Positions 37,838-51,667 of a DNA stretch of 64,000 nucleotides are shown piece after piece. The position numbers and the translations under genes were made by a program. Origin of the DNA: Edolisoma coerulescens (taxonomy: Eukaryota; Chordata; Aves; Passeriformes; Campephagidae); the NCBI GenBank assembly GCA_013397115.1, contig VWZW01001321.1, positions 744,001-808,000 on the forward strand. The letters are read 5' to 3'. Every line of letters starts with the position of its first letter. Position 1 is the first letter of the stretch. The notes below the pieces were generated by a model that was not told where the DNA came from, made no database searches, and saw only the letters and a list, made by a program, of their open reading frames with translations.

Positions 37838-38727
37838 ACTGCAAGTTCTTTGCAAATGTTCTGTCACCAGAAGAAAAAAGAATATCCTTAGCGGCACCTC
37901 TCTGGGCACTCTTGGTGTTGAACAAGTCAGAGGGAATTATTGCTCAAAAGCATCTGCCCATACAAGTTAGACAAAAAAGGATGTAAAAAATCCCCAAAAA
38001 GTAAGATTTAGATTAACTCTCAATTTTCTTTACTGTTTCATACTGCATGTCTTTTCCCATTAGCTCTTCTATTTTTTGTTTTCCTGAGAAACAGTGCTTT
38101 TGTCATTTAGACAGGCTTAATGAAAGAAATCCACAGACAAGGCTACAGAGACAGAAAAGAGGTGACAAAAAAGATTGCTTAAGTGGAATAAAAGTAAACA
38201 ACCTCTGTTTCCTAAGTTCTTTGGTTTTTTCTACTTATCTCTTTTTTTTCAGGCTTTGTATAGCACAAATCCCACTCTGAATTCTGGGTAAGTGGTAGAA
38301 GAAGGGCAGAGATAAAAAATCAGGGAGTTAGTCAGAGTTGAACGATGCCTCTAAAAACAGGATGTGCTACTTTCAGGAGTAGTAAGCTTGTGCTATTCAA
38401 ACTCAGTATACTGTAACGCAAAATGTTTTGGAGATTTGCTGAGAAGAGAGAGGTCCACCTCTCCATAACTTATAGCTAATGGAGAGCAGAAAGAGAAATG
38501 TACTGTGAAGCATAAAGCCAGGAAATGCAGAAGAAGAAGATACAGAGAAAGCCCTACATTTTTACCTGCTCAGACGAGAACATTATGCTAGTGAAAAATC
38601 AGTCTTGTATTAGAAATTGAACCTTGATCTCCTGTGGTCACATGCTTCACTCTTCTCTTTCCAATCAGATCTTGCCATCACCCCAATGATAGAGGTGAAC
38701 AAAAATTAGCTAAATGTTACCTGCACA
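37838..38727. other. gene-free AT-rich DNA
   Basis: Nothing recognisable between two CR1 fragments of opposite orientation. Confidence 0.5.
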
Positions 38728-38990
38728 CAGAATCACAGAATTATTCATTCTGGAAAAGATCTCTGAGACTGAGTTAAAAATTTGACCAAACACCACCATG
38801 TCAACTAGACCATGCCACTGAGCACCACATCCAGTCTTCCCTCAAACATTCTAGGGACGGTGACTCTCCCATCTCCCCAGGAAGCCATTCCAATCACCCC
38901 TTCTGTGAAGAATTTTTTTTCTGAGGTCTAACCCAAATCTGTCCGGGCACAGGTTAAGAGTCTGCCGTCATGTCCTGTCACTGGTTGACT
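38728..38990 (-). mobile_element. CR1 LINE 3' end, minus strand
   Basis: In plus orientation this begins with the reversed tail CAGAATCACAGAATTATTCA, followed by GGAAAAGATCTCTGAGACTG, ACCAAACACCACCATGTCAA, GGGACGGTGACTCTCCCATC and CTTCTGTGAAGAATTTTTTT. These match the reverse complement of the CR1 3' region. It is 5'-truncated near 38990 and non-coding. Confidence 0.9.
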
Positions 38991-40318
38991 GAATACAGTG
39001 TGGAAGAAGAGAACAGAAATTACAAATTTAGTTGAAGCACCATGAAGGGTAGGGGAACAGGGGAGCAAGAGATGGAAAACAAGTGCAATACTGCATCTGT
39101 TCTGTAGTAGACAGAGACATTCTTCTTCAAGGTTCTGTTGGGACTATTATACTATCAGAAAGTTTTCTTTCTACTGAAAATAAAACCAAAGAAACTTTTA
39201 ATCATTACCTTCAACCTACAACAATTTAACTCATACTTTGGAAAGTACTTCAGGCAAACAAAAAAATTCAGGTGAAAAGTTTGCTATTTAATCATGGGCA
39301 TTTGAACAACTAATAGCTTGTAATTACCTTCATAGATGCTGAATCAGCTTAGCAACAAATGCTGCAATATCAACTATTCTCACTCAACCTTTTTCTAAAT
39401 CAGACAGAGGGACACAAGGACAACACCAATAATATCAAGCATTACAAATGCAGCATAATAAAACTTCAAGTATTTATTCTTATTTTTTTCTGAGGTGGTT
39501 CTCTTTAACACACACACATCATTTCCATGCCCATTGCAGGCTGCTGAGTGAAATATTCTCTGCTGAGTTAACAGCACTCTTCTGACGGCAAGAGGTACTT
39601 TGTCCTCTGCATACAACTTAATCTGTGTCTAACAAAACTGTTCTGCCTCATTTCTACCAGTGCAAATTTTCAGAAAGAAGTCACCAGCAAACAGCTAGTT
39701 AATAATATAAACATTAATTCCATTCAAGTGGATCCATAATTTTCCTTATAATTCAGTGGGCAAATCCATGGTTCTGTGAAGACCCTTGACAAACTGTTCC
39801 TTTTCCAAGCTCTCAGACACAGTCCTAAAGGCTGCTTGATTGTTCTATTGAACTTCCACTTCAGTTAGTGCAAGGCTTTTCTGAAACCTCATTTTTTAAT
39901 GATTAAAAATATTCTTTCCAGTTTGTTTCAGGATCTGCTGGGGTTTTGTCTATGTTATCTCTCACTTCTTGTCTTCCTCCTTTGATGCTTGCCCCTCCTG
40001 AGTCACTCTTAGTACCCTTTTTGTCTGGTTACACAGGCCACATTATTTGTCTTCTTCATCCCCCGACCACCTTAGTAAATCTTATCTGCATCAGTTTCCA
40101 TTCAAATTGTTTTATTTCAACATGGCTAAGTAGGATTGCAAAGAGTGTTTATGATTATATTTTCCCAACAACCAACATGGCAGCAAATATTTTTCACGAC
40201 AGTTTTAGTGTGAACAGTCATAAAGATGGCCTGGTTAAAAAGAGAAAATTATTCAACAGAAGAAAATGGCTCCTGGAAAATATTGTCAGGGAAATTGCCT
40301 GCCAAAGTGGGGGCTGGA
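38991..40318. other. gene-free DNA
   Basis: No gene is supported. A 128-codon plus-strand frame at 39946-40332 is hydrophobic at the start but has no recognisable domain and no exon-like boundary. Confidence 0.5.
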
Positions 40319-41379
40319 TGTCTGGGAACTAGGCCCATGAACCAGAAATGTCCTTAAAAAGTGCATCTGATAACTTTGAAGTATAGATGAAATATCAAGA
40401 ATCCAGAGACATCCTGAGGTACCATGAATAAGCACAAACCCAAGAAACTCTAATGGAAATTTATCATCTGAAAAACTAGAAACAGCCTGGGAAAATAAAA
40501 TTAGTCTGGAAGAACTGAAAACATAATTTCATCATTTAATAATTGGCTGTTACAGATGAAAAATTGAAATTACCAACACATGTTGACTGCTTGAAATAGT
40601 GTTGTCCTACACTTTCTTATGTCTCTAGGCTATAAAAAGAACTGAATTTTTAACCAAACCAGAGGGTTTTTTCTCTTAGAACTTTCTATGTCACATATAC
40701 TTTTAATTTTCTAAGCCAGTTGAATTTCACATGAATTTTCTACCAGATCTTGGACTCTCACTGAAAGTGTCTAGATGACTCTGGACTTTGACATGGACAG
40801 TCTTTGAAGTGACACTCTGTCATCTCATTGTGTCCCCTTTGGTGTCAGTTTGATTTGTCCTCACATGTCTGGGATGGTTGATCAAACTTTGGGACTGATT
40901 TGAGCCCCCTTTGGGTTGGTTTTGCTCCTGAAATCTGTCTAATTCACTTGATACCCCTGCTATACACATATACCCACAGAAGTAACCTATCATAAGTATG
41001 TCTCCTCTTATATCGTTGTTATAAAATGCCAGCACTGGTCTTTGTATTGTTATTATAAGCTGCTTCTCTAATAAGTTTACTGTAACCTGTAATATACCTA
41101 CTTGGTTTCTGTAATTGTATTGGTTGTTGATCTAGGGTTGGTTGTTGCTGTTATTGATCACTGCCATGATATTGATTAATCATTAATTGCTGATAGTAAT
41201 TTGTAATAGCTTGATATATTTATATATATTTGCTTTATTGATCTACGGTATACTTTCTAGTGATTATTTTTGTGGCTTTGTAATAATCTGCAATAAAGTA
41301 GAGAAATTTTGATGATAAAAGCTTCCAAGTCTTTGTCTATCATGAAATTCTATGAACCCAAGGTTGCAATCTCTACACA
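40319..41379 (+). mobile_element. possible degraded LTR, about 1.06 kb
   Basis: The stretch begins TGTCTGGGAACTAGG and ends TGCAATCTCTACACA, giving TGT...ACA termini. It contains TATAAAAA at 40631-40638 and AATAAA at 41292-41297, followed by a U5-like tail. Against an LTR call: the TATA-to-poly(A)-signal distance (about 660 bp) is long, the 5-bp flanks (CTGGA and TCCAC) do not match, and I do not recall a specific family. It may be an old ERVL-type LTR or unique sequence. Confidence 0.3.
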
Positions 41380-44300
41380 TCCACAGTTTTGGGTAACCTT
41401 TTAGGCCATAAAATCAGTCTATATGACTATCCACATTGTATATCCAAACATTCTATGACTTTTTCTCTGTGTATTGTGTCTTTCTCTGCTCTTGGTAAAA
41501 AGAGGAAGAATTTTTTTGATAGAAACTCAATCTACATGGTGAAGCTACATCTGTGAAGCTCCTCTTTACACTCCAGATTTGGATTTTTCAGCCTAAAACT
41601 TTGATTCAACCTGTAATTGGCAAGCTGAGCATTTCAGGGCCAGAGTTTTATAAGTCTCTCTGTTCTATTCTGTTTGCTCTTGCAAACACTAATTAAGTGT
41701 AATTATGTGGAAAAAATGTTGATTGAAAAATGTGTATTTGCAAACCTGAGTCTTGAATGGACCTACATTACATTTAAAATATAGCTTCTCTAATCCCTTT
41801 ATTCTCCAAATCCACCACAAAATTGCAGTGCATACTATTTCATACAGTGTAACAAACCCCAGGGTAGCTGTAAGAAAGAAGTGTTCTGTTCTCCTCTGCA
41901 GTTACATTCATCTTTGAAGCACATTTTTAATAGGGGGTTCAAAAATGAGTGCATTCATTACATAGAGAAATTGGCTTGCACGTTGTAGGGATAAAATGAT
42001 GCAACCATAAAGTTATAATTTTCTATGTGGATTCTTTGTCTCACCTTAGTTACTCTGCTTCAGAAGTCACTTATTTAGAAATTTTTCTGTGCCAGAGGGA
42101 CAAAATTACTTCTACAGCATATTTTTCTGTGTAGAAAATTACCTACGCATTACCTTTCCAGTAACAATGCAAACTTTCAATATGGACTTAGGTAAGCATC
42201 TATTTCGCTACCTTACACAAAAAATAATTAGAAGGAACCTCCCACAGCATATTTAAGAAAACATCTGATGTGCGATGTTTATAAAGTTTATGTTTTGTTG
42301 CTACAGTAGAAATAACTCAGAAGATAAAATGACAGTAATTTCATGTTAAGATGAAATACAAAATCCATATACAACTAAAAACTAAAGGATTTTGTCTACT
42401 CCCTTGATGTCACCTTTGAGATCTCAAGAAAGTAGGGAAGGACAAAAGTGCAAATATTCAGAACTGATTTCTTTGTAGCTTCTCTATGCTTTTCTGCCCT
42501 TTAAGGAATTGAAAAATAAAAAGAAAACTTTCATAAAACTCTTCTGTTCTATACAACAAATGTGAGATAACCATGAACCATCTCTTTCCATTGTGAAATT
42601 AAATCCATTTCAAGAAGGAAATAATAAGTTTGGTTTTGCTCTAGGGGAATATCTTTTTAATATTTCCAGCTCAAATGTTTGTTTCACAGATAAAAAAACC
42701 CAGTTTCATCTCTTTGAGGAAAGAGTTAAAACAAACTTATTATGACTCAACTGAAACATCTTACAGATTCTAAATATAACCCTACATATAATGAATCCTG
42801 TAACTTTACATATAATAAATGAAATCACTTCTGATTAAAGATGTGGCAGTACAGAAAAAAAACCCAAAACACTGGAAAGTTAATAGCAGTAGCATATTTA
42901 TTCATGTTTGTATAACATTTCAACAAGCTATTGTTTGTTGCTGTAAGCTGTCTCTTCTGTACCAATAGAAGTGGCTATAGAGTTCAGGCCAATGCTGTTA
43001 AAAATGTCAGTTGAAAATTAGCTTGTGATCAAAGTTTTCAAACACACATCATTTAAATAACATATTCTTAAATCTGAGAAGTATTAAGCTAAAGACAGCA
43101 TCTCTGTGAACCACTACCAATTGTGCAAAACATTGCAAATTGTCTCATTTAGCAATTTTATTTTTAATCTACAAATGAGAAAGTGTTGCCCATTCCAATT
43201 CTGCACTTATTTTCAAAATATACTATATTGGCACAAATACAAAATAAGAATCCATGAATTATATCATACATGACAAATGATTTTTGAAGATTATTAGAAG
43301 ACCACATATATGGTGAGAAAAGGTAAATTTTTATGCACTTTTTTCTGTCTTGAAACACAGCTTTGATATCTGACAAACAGAAATCTCTGCAGAAGCATAT
43401 GAACTCTCAGGTCTGGACAAAGAAGATTATGTGTGGAGATCTTTAAATGCTAAACTACCCGTGGTGAATACTAACTACCAACAGTAAAGAAGGATCGGTT
43501 AGAGAACATTGAAGCAAAGGGCATGGAACCAAATGCATCTATGTAGAAGCTGCTCAATGTCATTGGAAGGTTGTTCTCTACATTTTTTTTCAAAAGGCCA
43601 TGTAAACCAGAGAACGGTCATGAAGATTCAGAAAAGACAAACATCAGGTCCAGTTTCCAAGAGTAATTTGGAATTAATTCTATTTTTTAAGGTGGCCTTG
43701 CCTTGACTTTGGAGATTGGATTTTGTAATTCCCAGAGATTCCTTCTGACCTGAAGCATCCCAGTATTTTGATAAATTTTGTAGTCAGATTTTGCAACAAT
43801 AGTCCATATAGGCATGTAGCTTGAGACACAGGGAATTTGAAGCAGCACTTACTTGTATAAAACAAGACATCATGTGTCAACAATTAGAATATTGCTGAAG
43901 AAATTGTCTACGTTACTGATAAAAGAGTGAATCAGTATTAGAATTATTTGTGGGTGAAACTGTGGTTAGCAATAAAGTGGTTTCCTCACTTGCTTTGTAA
44001 TAGCTACAGATCTATGTCTTGTTGTGCTAAAATAGAAGTATATCTACATGCCCTTATGTAAACCTGAACGCTGGATTTGCACTTTGTTGACATGATTTAT
44101 AAGTGTTTGATTATAGCCGCAGCCAGCTGATGGAGAGAAGCATTTCCTGAGTAACATGTCATCATTCTCACCTTTGTGCTTTGAGGTAAGAAATAGGCTC
44201 AATCTATTTAAGTTCTTTGACAATAAACACTATCAGATGTTTTTTCCCTGAGGGGCTCATTATCTCAAGTGGCAGATTTTGCCGCTAACAGCGCACTCAA

Positions 44301-47300
44301 GAGGGATTTGAGAAGTCAAGGTAGGTAAAAAGCTGCTCTGTGTAATGAGCAATCCTGCAGGATATGAACAAGATAGTTTTCAGACCTGTGTGCGTGAATA
44401 CTTGTGAGTCAAGTGTGACTGACAGTGGCAGCAAAAAGAAAGGTGAAAGCAATTAATTTTTACCAGTTCTTGTACATCAGCTTTTTCTATGCTGTGCATC
44501 ATCACGGTATCCGAAGCATACTGTCATGTCAGAGGCAGAGGATGCTGATAGAATGATAACTGGTCTGGCATGGAACAGGAACAGCCACCTGCCTAGTTAA
44601 GGTGAGAAACCAGCGTAAACAACCTGAGAAAGCAGGAGAGGTGACTTTCTGAAAAGTCTGGGGAAAGCTCTTCAGTGGACATCTGAAGACTGGTCTTTGG
44701 GTGATACAGGTTTACTTAATCCATGTTATAGGAGCAGCCCACGTACAAGAAAAAGCATGCGCAGAATTCTAGTAGTGTAACGCAAAAAAGCAGGGTATGA
44801 ATGGCCAATATGTGAGAAACTCAGACACAAATGGGTTCAGATCTGAGGAAGGGTTACAACTCATTTTGTATTTAGGGAGAATAGCATCATTGGTATTCTG
44901 TTCCCTCTTCTTTCAAGTCTCACGGAGGATGCCTGTCCAAGGGTAAACTCAGGGCTGCTATTCTGCTCTCCTGAGATAAATATATCTGCAAATATCACCC
45001 CTTCTCTGTTTGTAAAGGTCTCAGTCACTTTGACTAAATTCTCTATATGAAATAAAAACCATTTAGGATGTAAGCAAAACATTTAAGTATGTATTTCACA
45101 TTTTTTTTTGTTCCTTAAGGAAAAATCTGTTTTAGAAAAAAAAATCTGCTCGCTGAGTAACTTGCTAAAAGAGAAGATGTGAGAGCATTTCTCGGGAATA
45201 TTATACATTCAGTTTAATTTGTCAATATTGGATAAATACCATAATGTTCTGTTTGCTGCTACTGCTACTGCAAAATGCAGCAGCATAATAATTATGTTCT
45301 CTTATGGAATATTCTGCCAGTTACCAAGGAATTAAAGAATAGCAATGAAATGGTCAACTACACTGTGTCAGCTGCAGGAAATTATTACCTAGATTGGACA
45401 GTGAGCTATCCTAAACTCTTAGAAATAATTACTCAAAAGAATTATTGAAACCTATTTATGACAGCTGCCTTAATTGGAACATATATTTACACCAGGATAA
45501 TGTGAATGATACATGTTAATATGATAATCACTATAGAAGAAGAGATTGAGAGACAGTATATCTTATACCGGAAATGGTGAATAAACTTCTTCTTTCTTTC
45601 CATAGTCAGAATTACACTATCTACAATGGAAATGGGGCAAACATTACAAAATTATTTTGAGTCTTACTCTATAGAATCCAGCTTAACCAATCAGCTAAAA
45701 TTATTTCAACCCCTCTGAACCCCTTTGACTTGAGTAAGTGAAACATAATCAAGTACCACTGCTGTCAAAGTAGCTGTGGAAATCTGGCAAGCAAACAGTG
45801 CAACTAGGTGGTTGGACTGATTTGGACAACATTTTATAAACAGCATCAAGTTGCAAAAGAATCTGACGGTTTTGGATAACAGAATGAAAATTTGCCAACA
45901 AATGTTCAGGCCTTTGGAAATGACAATATTCCTGCAACAGTTTGATATATTATCCATAAATGTAACTTAGGGCTCAGCTAAGTTAAGCATGTTCAGTCTG
46001 AGATTGCTGCGAAATGGCAAGAGTCAGGAACTTCTTATGCACATACAGAGAAGAAAAATCTCTTCCATTACAGTAAAGTACTTGTGATGAGATGGGTGCT
46101 GATTACTTCATTTAATGTGACACAGAAAGGCTATAAAATGCTGCAGTTAAGAGGGTGATACAAGACCAACACAGACTGATTTAAAAGAAACCTGTGCTCT
46201 TCTTCAAACTCAAAGTTTGGAATTTACAGCTCGGATAAGCCATCTGCATAAATAGAGCTTTCAGTGTGAGATTCAACTCCTTCAAAGAGAAACTGTAAAG
46301 AAATAGCTGATAGTAACTTTCTTGTCCTGTGTAGGTCAAACAGAAATGTAATGCTAACTCTGACTAACACAATATTTTGTGTACAGAAATCCCTAAACCT
46401 CTTCCATCATATTAAGTTTTAGAGGTTGTTAGAAAAGTGTATTCAGTCCCAGAATAAACTGAAATAATCTGATAGACTATTACTTATTCAGATTAAAATA
46501 ATTTTCCCATGAACAGAACTGCAGGTGTCAAAGTTCTGCACCTTTCAAGGCAGGCTGTTACTGTGTATGGTAGAAAATGCAGAAAGCAAGGACAGCTTTA
46601 TTGACAGAAGATGCTCCTTCAGGTTTGTTTGGGTTTTTTACTGTGTAAAATTGTAATTCTTTGAAAATCCATATTCTTCTTAAAAGGTGTTTGAGTGACT
46701 GCTATGACAAGGACAGGAGTTTAGACCGTGGGGCATCACCAGCTTTGACTGTCCCTGCCCTTCCCCTCAAGACCCCTGCTGGGGAGCCACTGGCCTTGTC
46801 AGTACTCTGACAGTTCATTCTGTCAGACCCAGGAGGCATGAATTTCTCTCCTTCTCAAAGAAAGACATGAGTGGTAAAAACCTGCCCACAGAAGATGTTC
46901 AGAGCTCTGATGGAAAGTGATGCTCTGGAGACCACATTCCTGTGTCGTGTACTGCTGAAATGATTTGAAGAGGAAATCCAGTCAAAACTTTGTTTATGTT
47001 AGGAAAATAGAAACCAATAAAATAGCAGGAATTCTTGGGGTTTTGTAAAATTGTAACAATTTTATCCTATCTTGCCTCAAGAAATTGTGATTGAATAAGA
47101 AAACTAGATGCTGGTAAAAAAATTTCTTTTATCTGTGAAGGTCTTGAAAAACCTGAGCATTTTTAATCTATTTTTATGGCCTAAAACTATTTCAGGTATT
47201 ATCTTATGCCTCTAGTTTCTTCTATTTTTGTAGAGAAAGGGTTTCTGGTTTTCATTCCGCTTATACCATGCTTCTTTCTTGACTCTATTACCCTTCTTCA

Positions 47301-48477
47301 GTTGCACAAGCAAGAGCAAGGCCATCCTTATAGTACCCTGGTAGAAGAAACAAATACTATAGGGGTATTTGACTAGTGAAGAAGTATTTCCATTCCTCAC
47401 CTTGTTTAGTGGGAGGTTTTGCTGCATGTGCAGGATCTTCAAATACATCACAAGGAGGACTTGGGATTTGATTAGAACAATAACAAGTCACTGCAGTAAC
47501 CATGAGTCATGAAAGGTGTGCCTATGTCAGAAAATGCAGAATTATCTACATTTTTTGACCTGAAATAACAAAAATATAAGCTTTGGTGTAGATGTTTCTA
47601 AACTAAAGTGTCTGTCTTCAAATCCTAGTTTGGAATTCAGGCAGTTATCTTGTTAAAGGACATTTGAAAACTGTATGTGAAGATCCAAATATCAGTACTT
47701 TAGGTTCTCTGACATTATCACGTCTCATTAAAACATGTCCATTATGAAAGATGATATTTGAATAACAAATCAGCTGTCCAAACAGATGTCTAGAGCCACC
47801 TGAGAAACAACTGAGAAATTTTGGCATTTAAAATTACGTTGGACATGCACATTATCAGTTACCCCGTACCTGGTGTAATGTATTAGGCATTATGTTAATG
47901 TAGCTAGTAAAACTGAAGTGTAGTAAAAAGGAATGGAATATAAATATTACTTAATACTTCCTTGAAATATTAAGATTCAGTTCCCTTTTCATCAGAATGA
48001 AATACATTTTGCTCAGTACATGATCATTCTAAATTTTTTTCAGTAGATAACTTTCCTTATCATAAATGGTAATGAATGAATCCTGTTTAAATTTCAAGAT
48101 GCAATAGTTTAAAAGTTGGCATTTGGACATATTATCAAAAGGATTTAAGTGTATTTTTTTTTTTAAGTTCAGGAGGCTTAAATATATCATCTTCTGTTTA
48201 AACTACAGCATTATTGATTTTTGCCCTTAAAAGAAAGACAGTTTAGTTTGCCCTTAGTGTTCTAATTAAAATGGAAATTTGCTCTCCAAACTACCTTTCA
48301 ACAATAATAAACTGATTTAAAAACAGAATTTAAAGAAAAATCTTGGGGACGAACATCATATTTCCTTGACAATGCACAAGATCAATACACTATTTTCATA
48401 GTTGCCACTCAAATATGATATATTATTGAAAGTACACTCAGTTTAACATGTATATAAAATAATACTTGACGGACCAA
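41380..48477. other. gene-free unique DNA
   Basis: No gene is supported over about 7 kb. The interval 44090-44330 has a conserved-element look: balanced composition, CpG retained, a GACAATAAAC SOX/FOX-like string and GCCGCTAACAGCGC. The interval 46690-46930 is richer in G+C without recognisable identity. An imperfect CTG/CAG hairpin lies at about 45255-45287. Confidence 0.5.
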
Positions 48478-48515
48478 TACTACTACTACTACTGCCACTA
48501 CTACTACTATTACTC
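48478..48515 (+). repeat. (TAC)n microsatellite, interrupted
   Basis: An ACT/TAC trinucleotide array of about twelve units, with a TGCCAC-type interruption in the middle and an ATT variant near the end. Confidence 0.9.
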
Positions 48516-48650
48516 TTCAAAGTGTTAACTACATAAAGATTATAGTTTACACTCCTGATCTTACATATGTATTTATCATTGAAAATAATTTATTGGCAAA
48601 AAAACCCCAAACAACTAGGAAACAAAAAAACACAAGGTTTGGATTCTTAC

Positions 48651-48806
48651 CTTCCAAATTAAGGCACTAACATGAGTTCTGTAAGACAACAGAAAGACAC
48701 TTGAGAACAGAATCACCAGGAAAGGCCACCCAGAACTTTCACGAGCTGTTTGTCTCTCTTAAATGCTTTACTTAAGTGACTACAACTGGGTTTTAGGAAA
48801 ACAAGA
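48651..48806 (-). other. candidate minus-strand exon with two acceptors
   Basis: On the minus strand a strong acceptor (TTTCTTCATTTTTCAG, reverse of 48807-48822) is followed by 156 bp and a strong donor (GGAAG then GTAAGA, reverse of 48645-48655). A second strong acceptor (TTTCTGTTGTCTTACAG) lies inside and would give a 28-nt exon with the same donor. All three frames of the 156-bp version contain stops, so it would be non-coding or a poison exon. The short version is open in one frame. Chance is possible. Confidence 0.15.
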
Positions 48807-51667
48807 CTGAAAAATGAAGAAACAGAAGCATATATGCTCTTCCTTTGAATAGAATAGCCCATTCAGGAAAGCAGAACTATTCATGATTCAGTTTGAGGAT
48901 CCATGAAACTTCTGGAAAATTAGCTGCATTTACAAGACCCTCTCCTTGCTAGTTAGCATTTTCCAGGAAGATTTTAGGTGTAATTGACATATATTATTCC
49001 AGGTGGAAGAAGTCTCAAGAAAAAAAATAAAAATAGTTGTGATCTTGATTCTAAATTTCACTTCCAATTTCTTTATAATTTTCTGGTTTTTTATGGTTAT
49101 TCATGACTAGTTCTCATCAAGTCATACATGCTGGAAAGAGAAAGAATTTCTAAACAAAAATAAATCAGTGAGCTATTTCTGTATCTTTTATATCTGACTC
49201 TTTCTTAATGAATCCTCTCCTCACTCACTTAAATATTCAAAAAACTGTTATTTTAATTTTCACTTTCTCTGACAGCATTGAAACTACTAGTAAGCTTTGA
49301 TTTTATGCAAATCAGCATTTCACTATGAATATTTGGACCATTTCTGTCAAAGGCAGGATCAAAAGATAGAAAGGGACATAAAATGCTTCTTAAAAACTAG
49401 GACACTGCTAGAAAAATGTTGAGAGATCAATTAATGACGGCAATTTTTTTTCTAAGGACCCATTCAAGAAAAGTGGAGTATACATTCTCTTACTGTGAGG
49501 CAGAGATGAAAGTTATCTCTTGAATGATATCTTAATTTTAATACATTTCAAACAGAAGTATTAAATGTTTGACAGCCCAAACCAATTCACTGACACAGAA
49601 ATCAGTTGAGTCCTCAGAAAATGTTGAATTCAGCTGACTCCTCAGAAAATTTTAATTTATTCAAATCTCTTCATTTGCTATTAGGTCTTAAGTTTAATAC
49701 ATAATCCTACTTCTATAAGAATATGTCTGGAGTTTACTGGATGTGTTAAAGCTTTTAGCAAAATCTAATTTCAGAGGAAGTCGTATAGCAGGTGACACAT
49801 TTGTTTCTATTCTTTGGACGAACATAAAATATATTTCCATTAAAAAAAAAAGGAAAAAAAGACATACAATTTCAAAACATGGTTTTCTGGGAACATTTCA
49901 TTTCTTTGTAAGACAGGTAGAGTTAATCATTCAGAATCCTCAAAAAAGCATCACCACAGAAAAGATATATAGCAACAGGGGAAATAATGACTGTACATGA
50001 ATATCTTTGCAGTTACCCAGTATTCTTCCAGATACAGTAACCAGCAGACATTCACACTAGAGGAGAAAAAATTAAACTGAAATCAAATCCAAAATATCTC
50101 AGGTTTTTGTTCACTTCAGAATTTTACAAGAAAAAAAATAGCAAATATGGCTGCTATTAAAAATACAATTGAGTAATTTGGCAGTAATGCCTTCAAATGT
50201 ATTTTGGAAAAGGTAGCGCAGGAAGAAAATATTTGCCTCTTAAAAGCTAAACTATCGTACATGTGTTTGTCAGAATATTGTGTCTCTAAACACAAACATT
50301 GTATGTCTAGTGCTTTGTTGCCCTCTTGGCTGTTTCTAAGGAACATTTACACATTTTGATTTTGTTAACAGGCTGAAAAAATCAGACATTCTTGCATTTT
50401 CTCTTCTGCAGTTGTACTCTTCAGCTATTATTTTATCAGCTAAATCTAGATTTAGGTCTCTATTTTCCTTTCATTTGAGTAACTACATTTGAGTAACAAC
50501 TTCTGAGCTCTGATGTCCCAGTTGGTGCCCAAAGTGGCTACTCTCCCAGTAAATCTAGGTCAGTTCCCTAAGGATTAGGTCATGGCCACAAGGCTGCAGT
50601 ACAGCCTGGGAAGCAGTGGAGCTCAGATGTGTGGAGACGCGGGTTTGCTCTGCCACCACAGGCAAACACTGGAGCTGCAAGGCAGAGCTTGCCTTCCCTG
50701 AAAAACTGCTGCGCTTCCCACAGGCATGAGGCTCCTCTTCCCTGTGTGGTAGCCAGAGGTTCCCTGGGTTCTGCTGCAGGTGAAGTACACAGTGATTGGT
50801 AGCTGTAATGCAGTGATGAAATTTCCCTTGGAGGCTGTGAATTTTAGTGACCTCTAGAACTTATCCCTCTTCCTACCACACAAAAGCAGTATTAACACTG
50901 TTACTCAATTCTCAGAGCAATGCAGAGCTTCTCAGAATTGGGTGCAGCATTCAAACCCTTTATGATATCAGACTAAACTTTAAAGTAGAAATAATTTTCA
51001 GTATTTCAAATAATTTTAAAATACAACCCTTAATCTAGTCTAGCCACAGATGATAACCACAAGTCTGATACGACAGAATAGTGTCTCAGAATACAAGTCT
51101 TCTTTAAAACAAATAAGCATTAAAAATCACGTTTTCCTTTTGAAGGTAGCTGGTTCAGCCACAGCACTTTGGAATTAAAAATTAATAATGAAGAAAATTA
51201 CTTATCTTTCCACAAGACTAAGAAAGAATCAACTCATAGCACAAAATCACCTAAGCACTCTTTATATCTCATTTCAGTTTCACAGAAGAAATTAGAAGTA
51301 AATGCTTGGGGAATGTGGCCTTCCATTTTAATTTCACTTGTAACAGAGAACAGTAGAAGAACTGGGTTCAGTTACTTTAGGCCTATGTTTATAGGCAGTT
51401 TACAGTGCAGAATATTGCACTACTAATGAGTTAAGGATATCAGTCCATTACAGTTTATTAACTAAATAAAACCAAAAGCAGACAAATCTCAAAGAGATAA
51501 AGTCTTGGCTTCTCAAAAGATTTTCTTTTTCTTCAGTTCATTTTACTTCACCAAACAGTAAATATTACTTCATCCAGAAAGCCTTGTGCCTTTGGAGTAT
51601 GACAAGGATGCCTCAGTTACCAAATGTAGGACCCGTGTAGTAGCACTAAACTTGTGAGCTTGTACAT
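48807..51667. other. gene-free DNA with small duplications
   Basis: No gene is supported. A diverged 22-bp direct repeat ending CTCAGAAAAT occurs at 49601-49622 and 49629-49650. A 14-bp tandem duplication (CATTTGAGTAAC plus two bases) lies at 50472-50499. The interval 50500-50840 is clearly G+C-richer than its neighbours, with no recognised identity. Confidence 0.5.
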
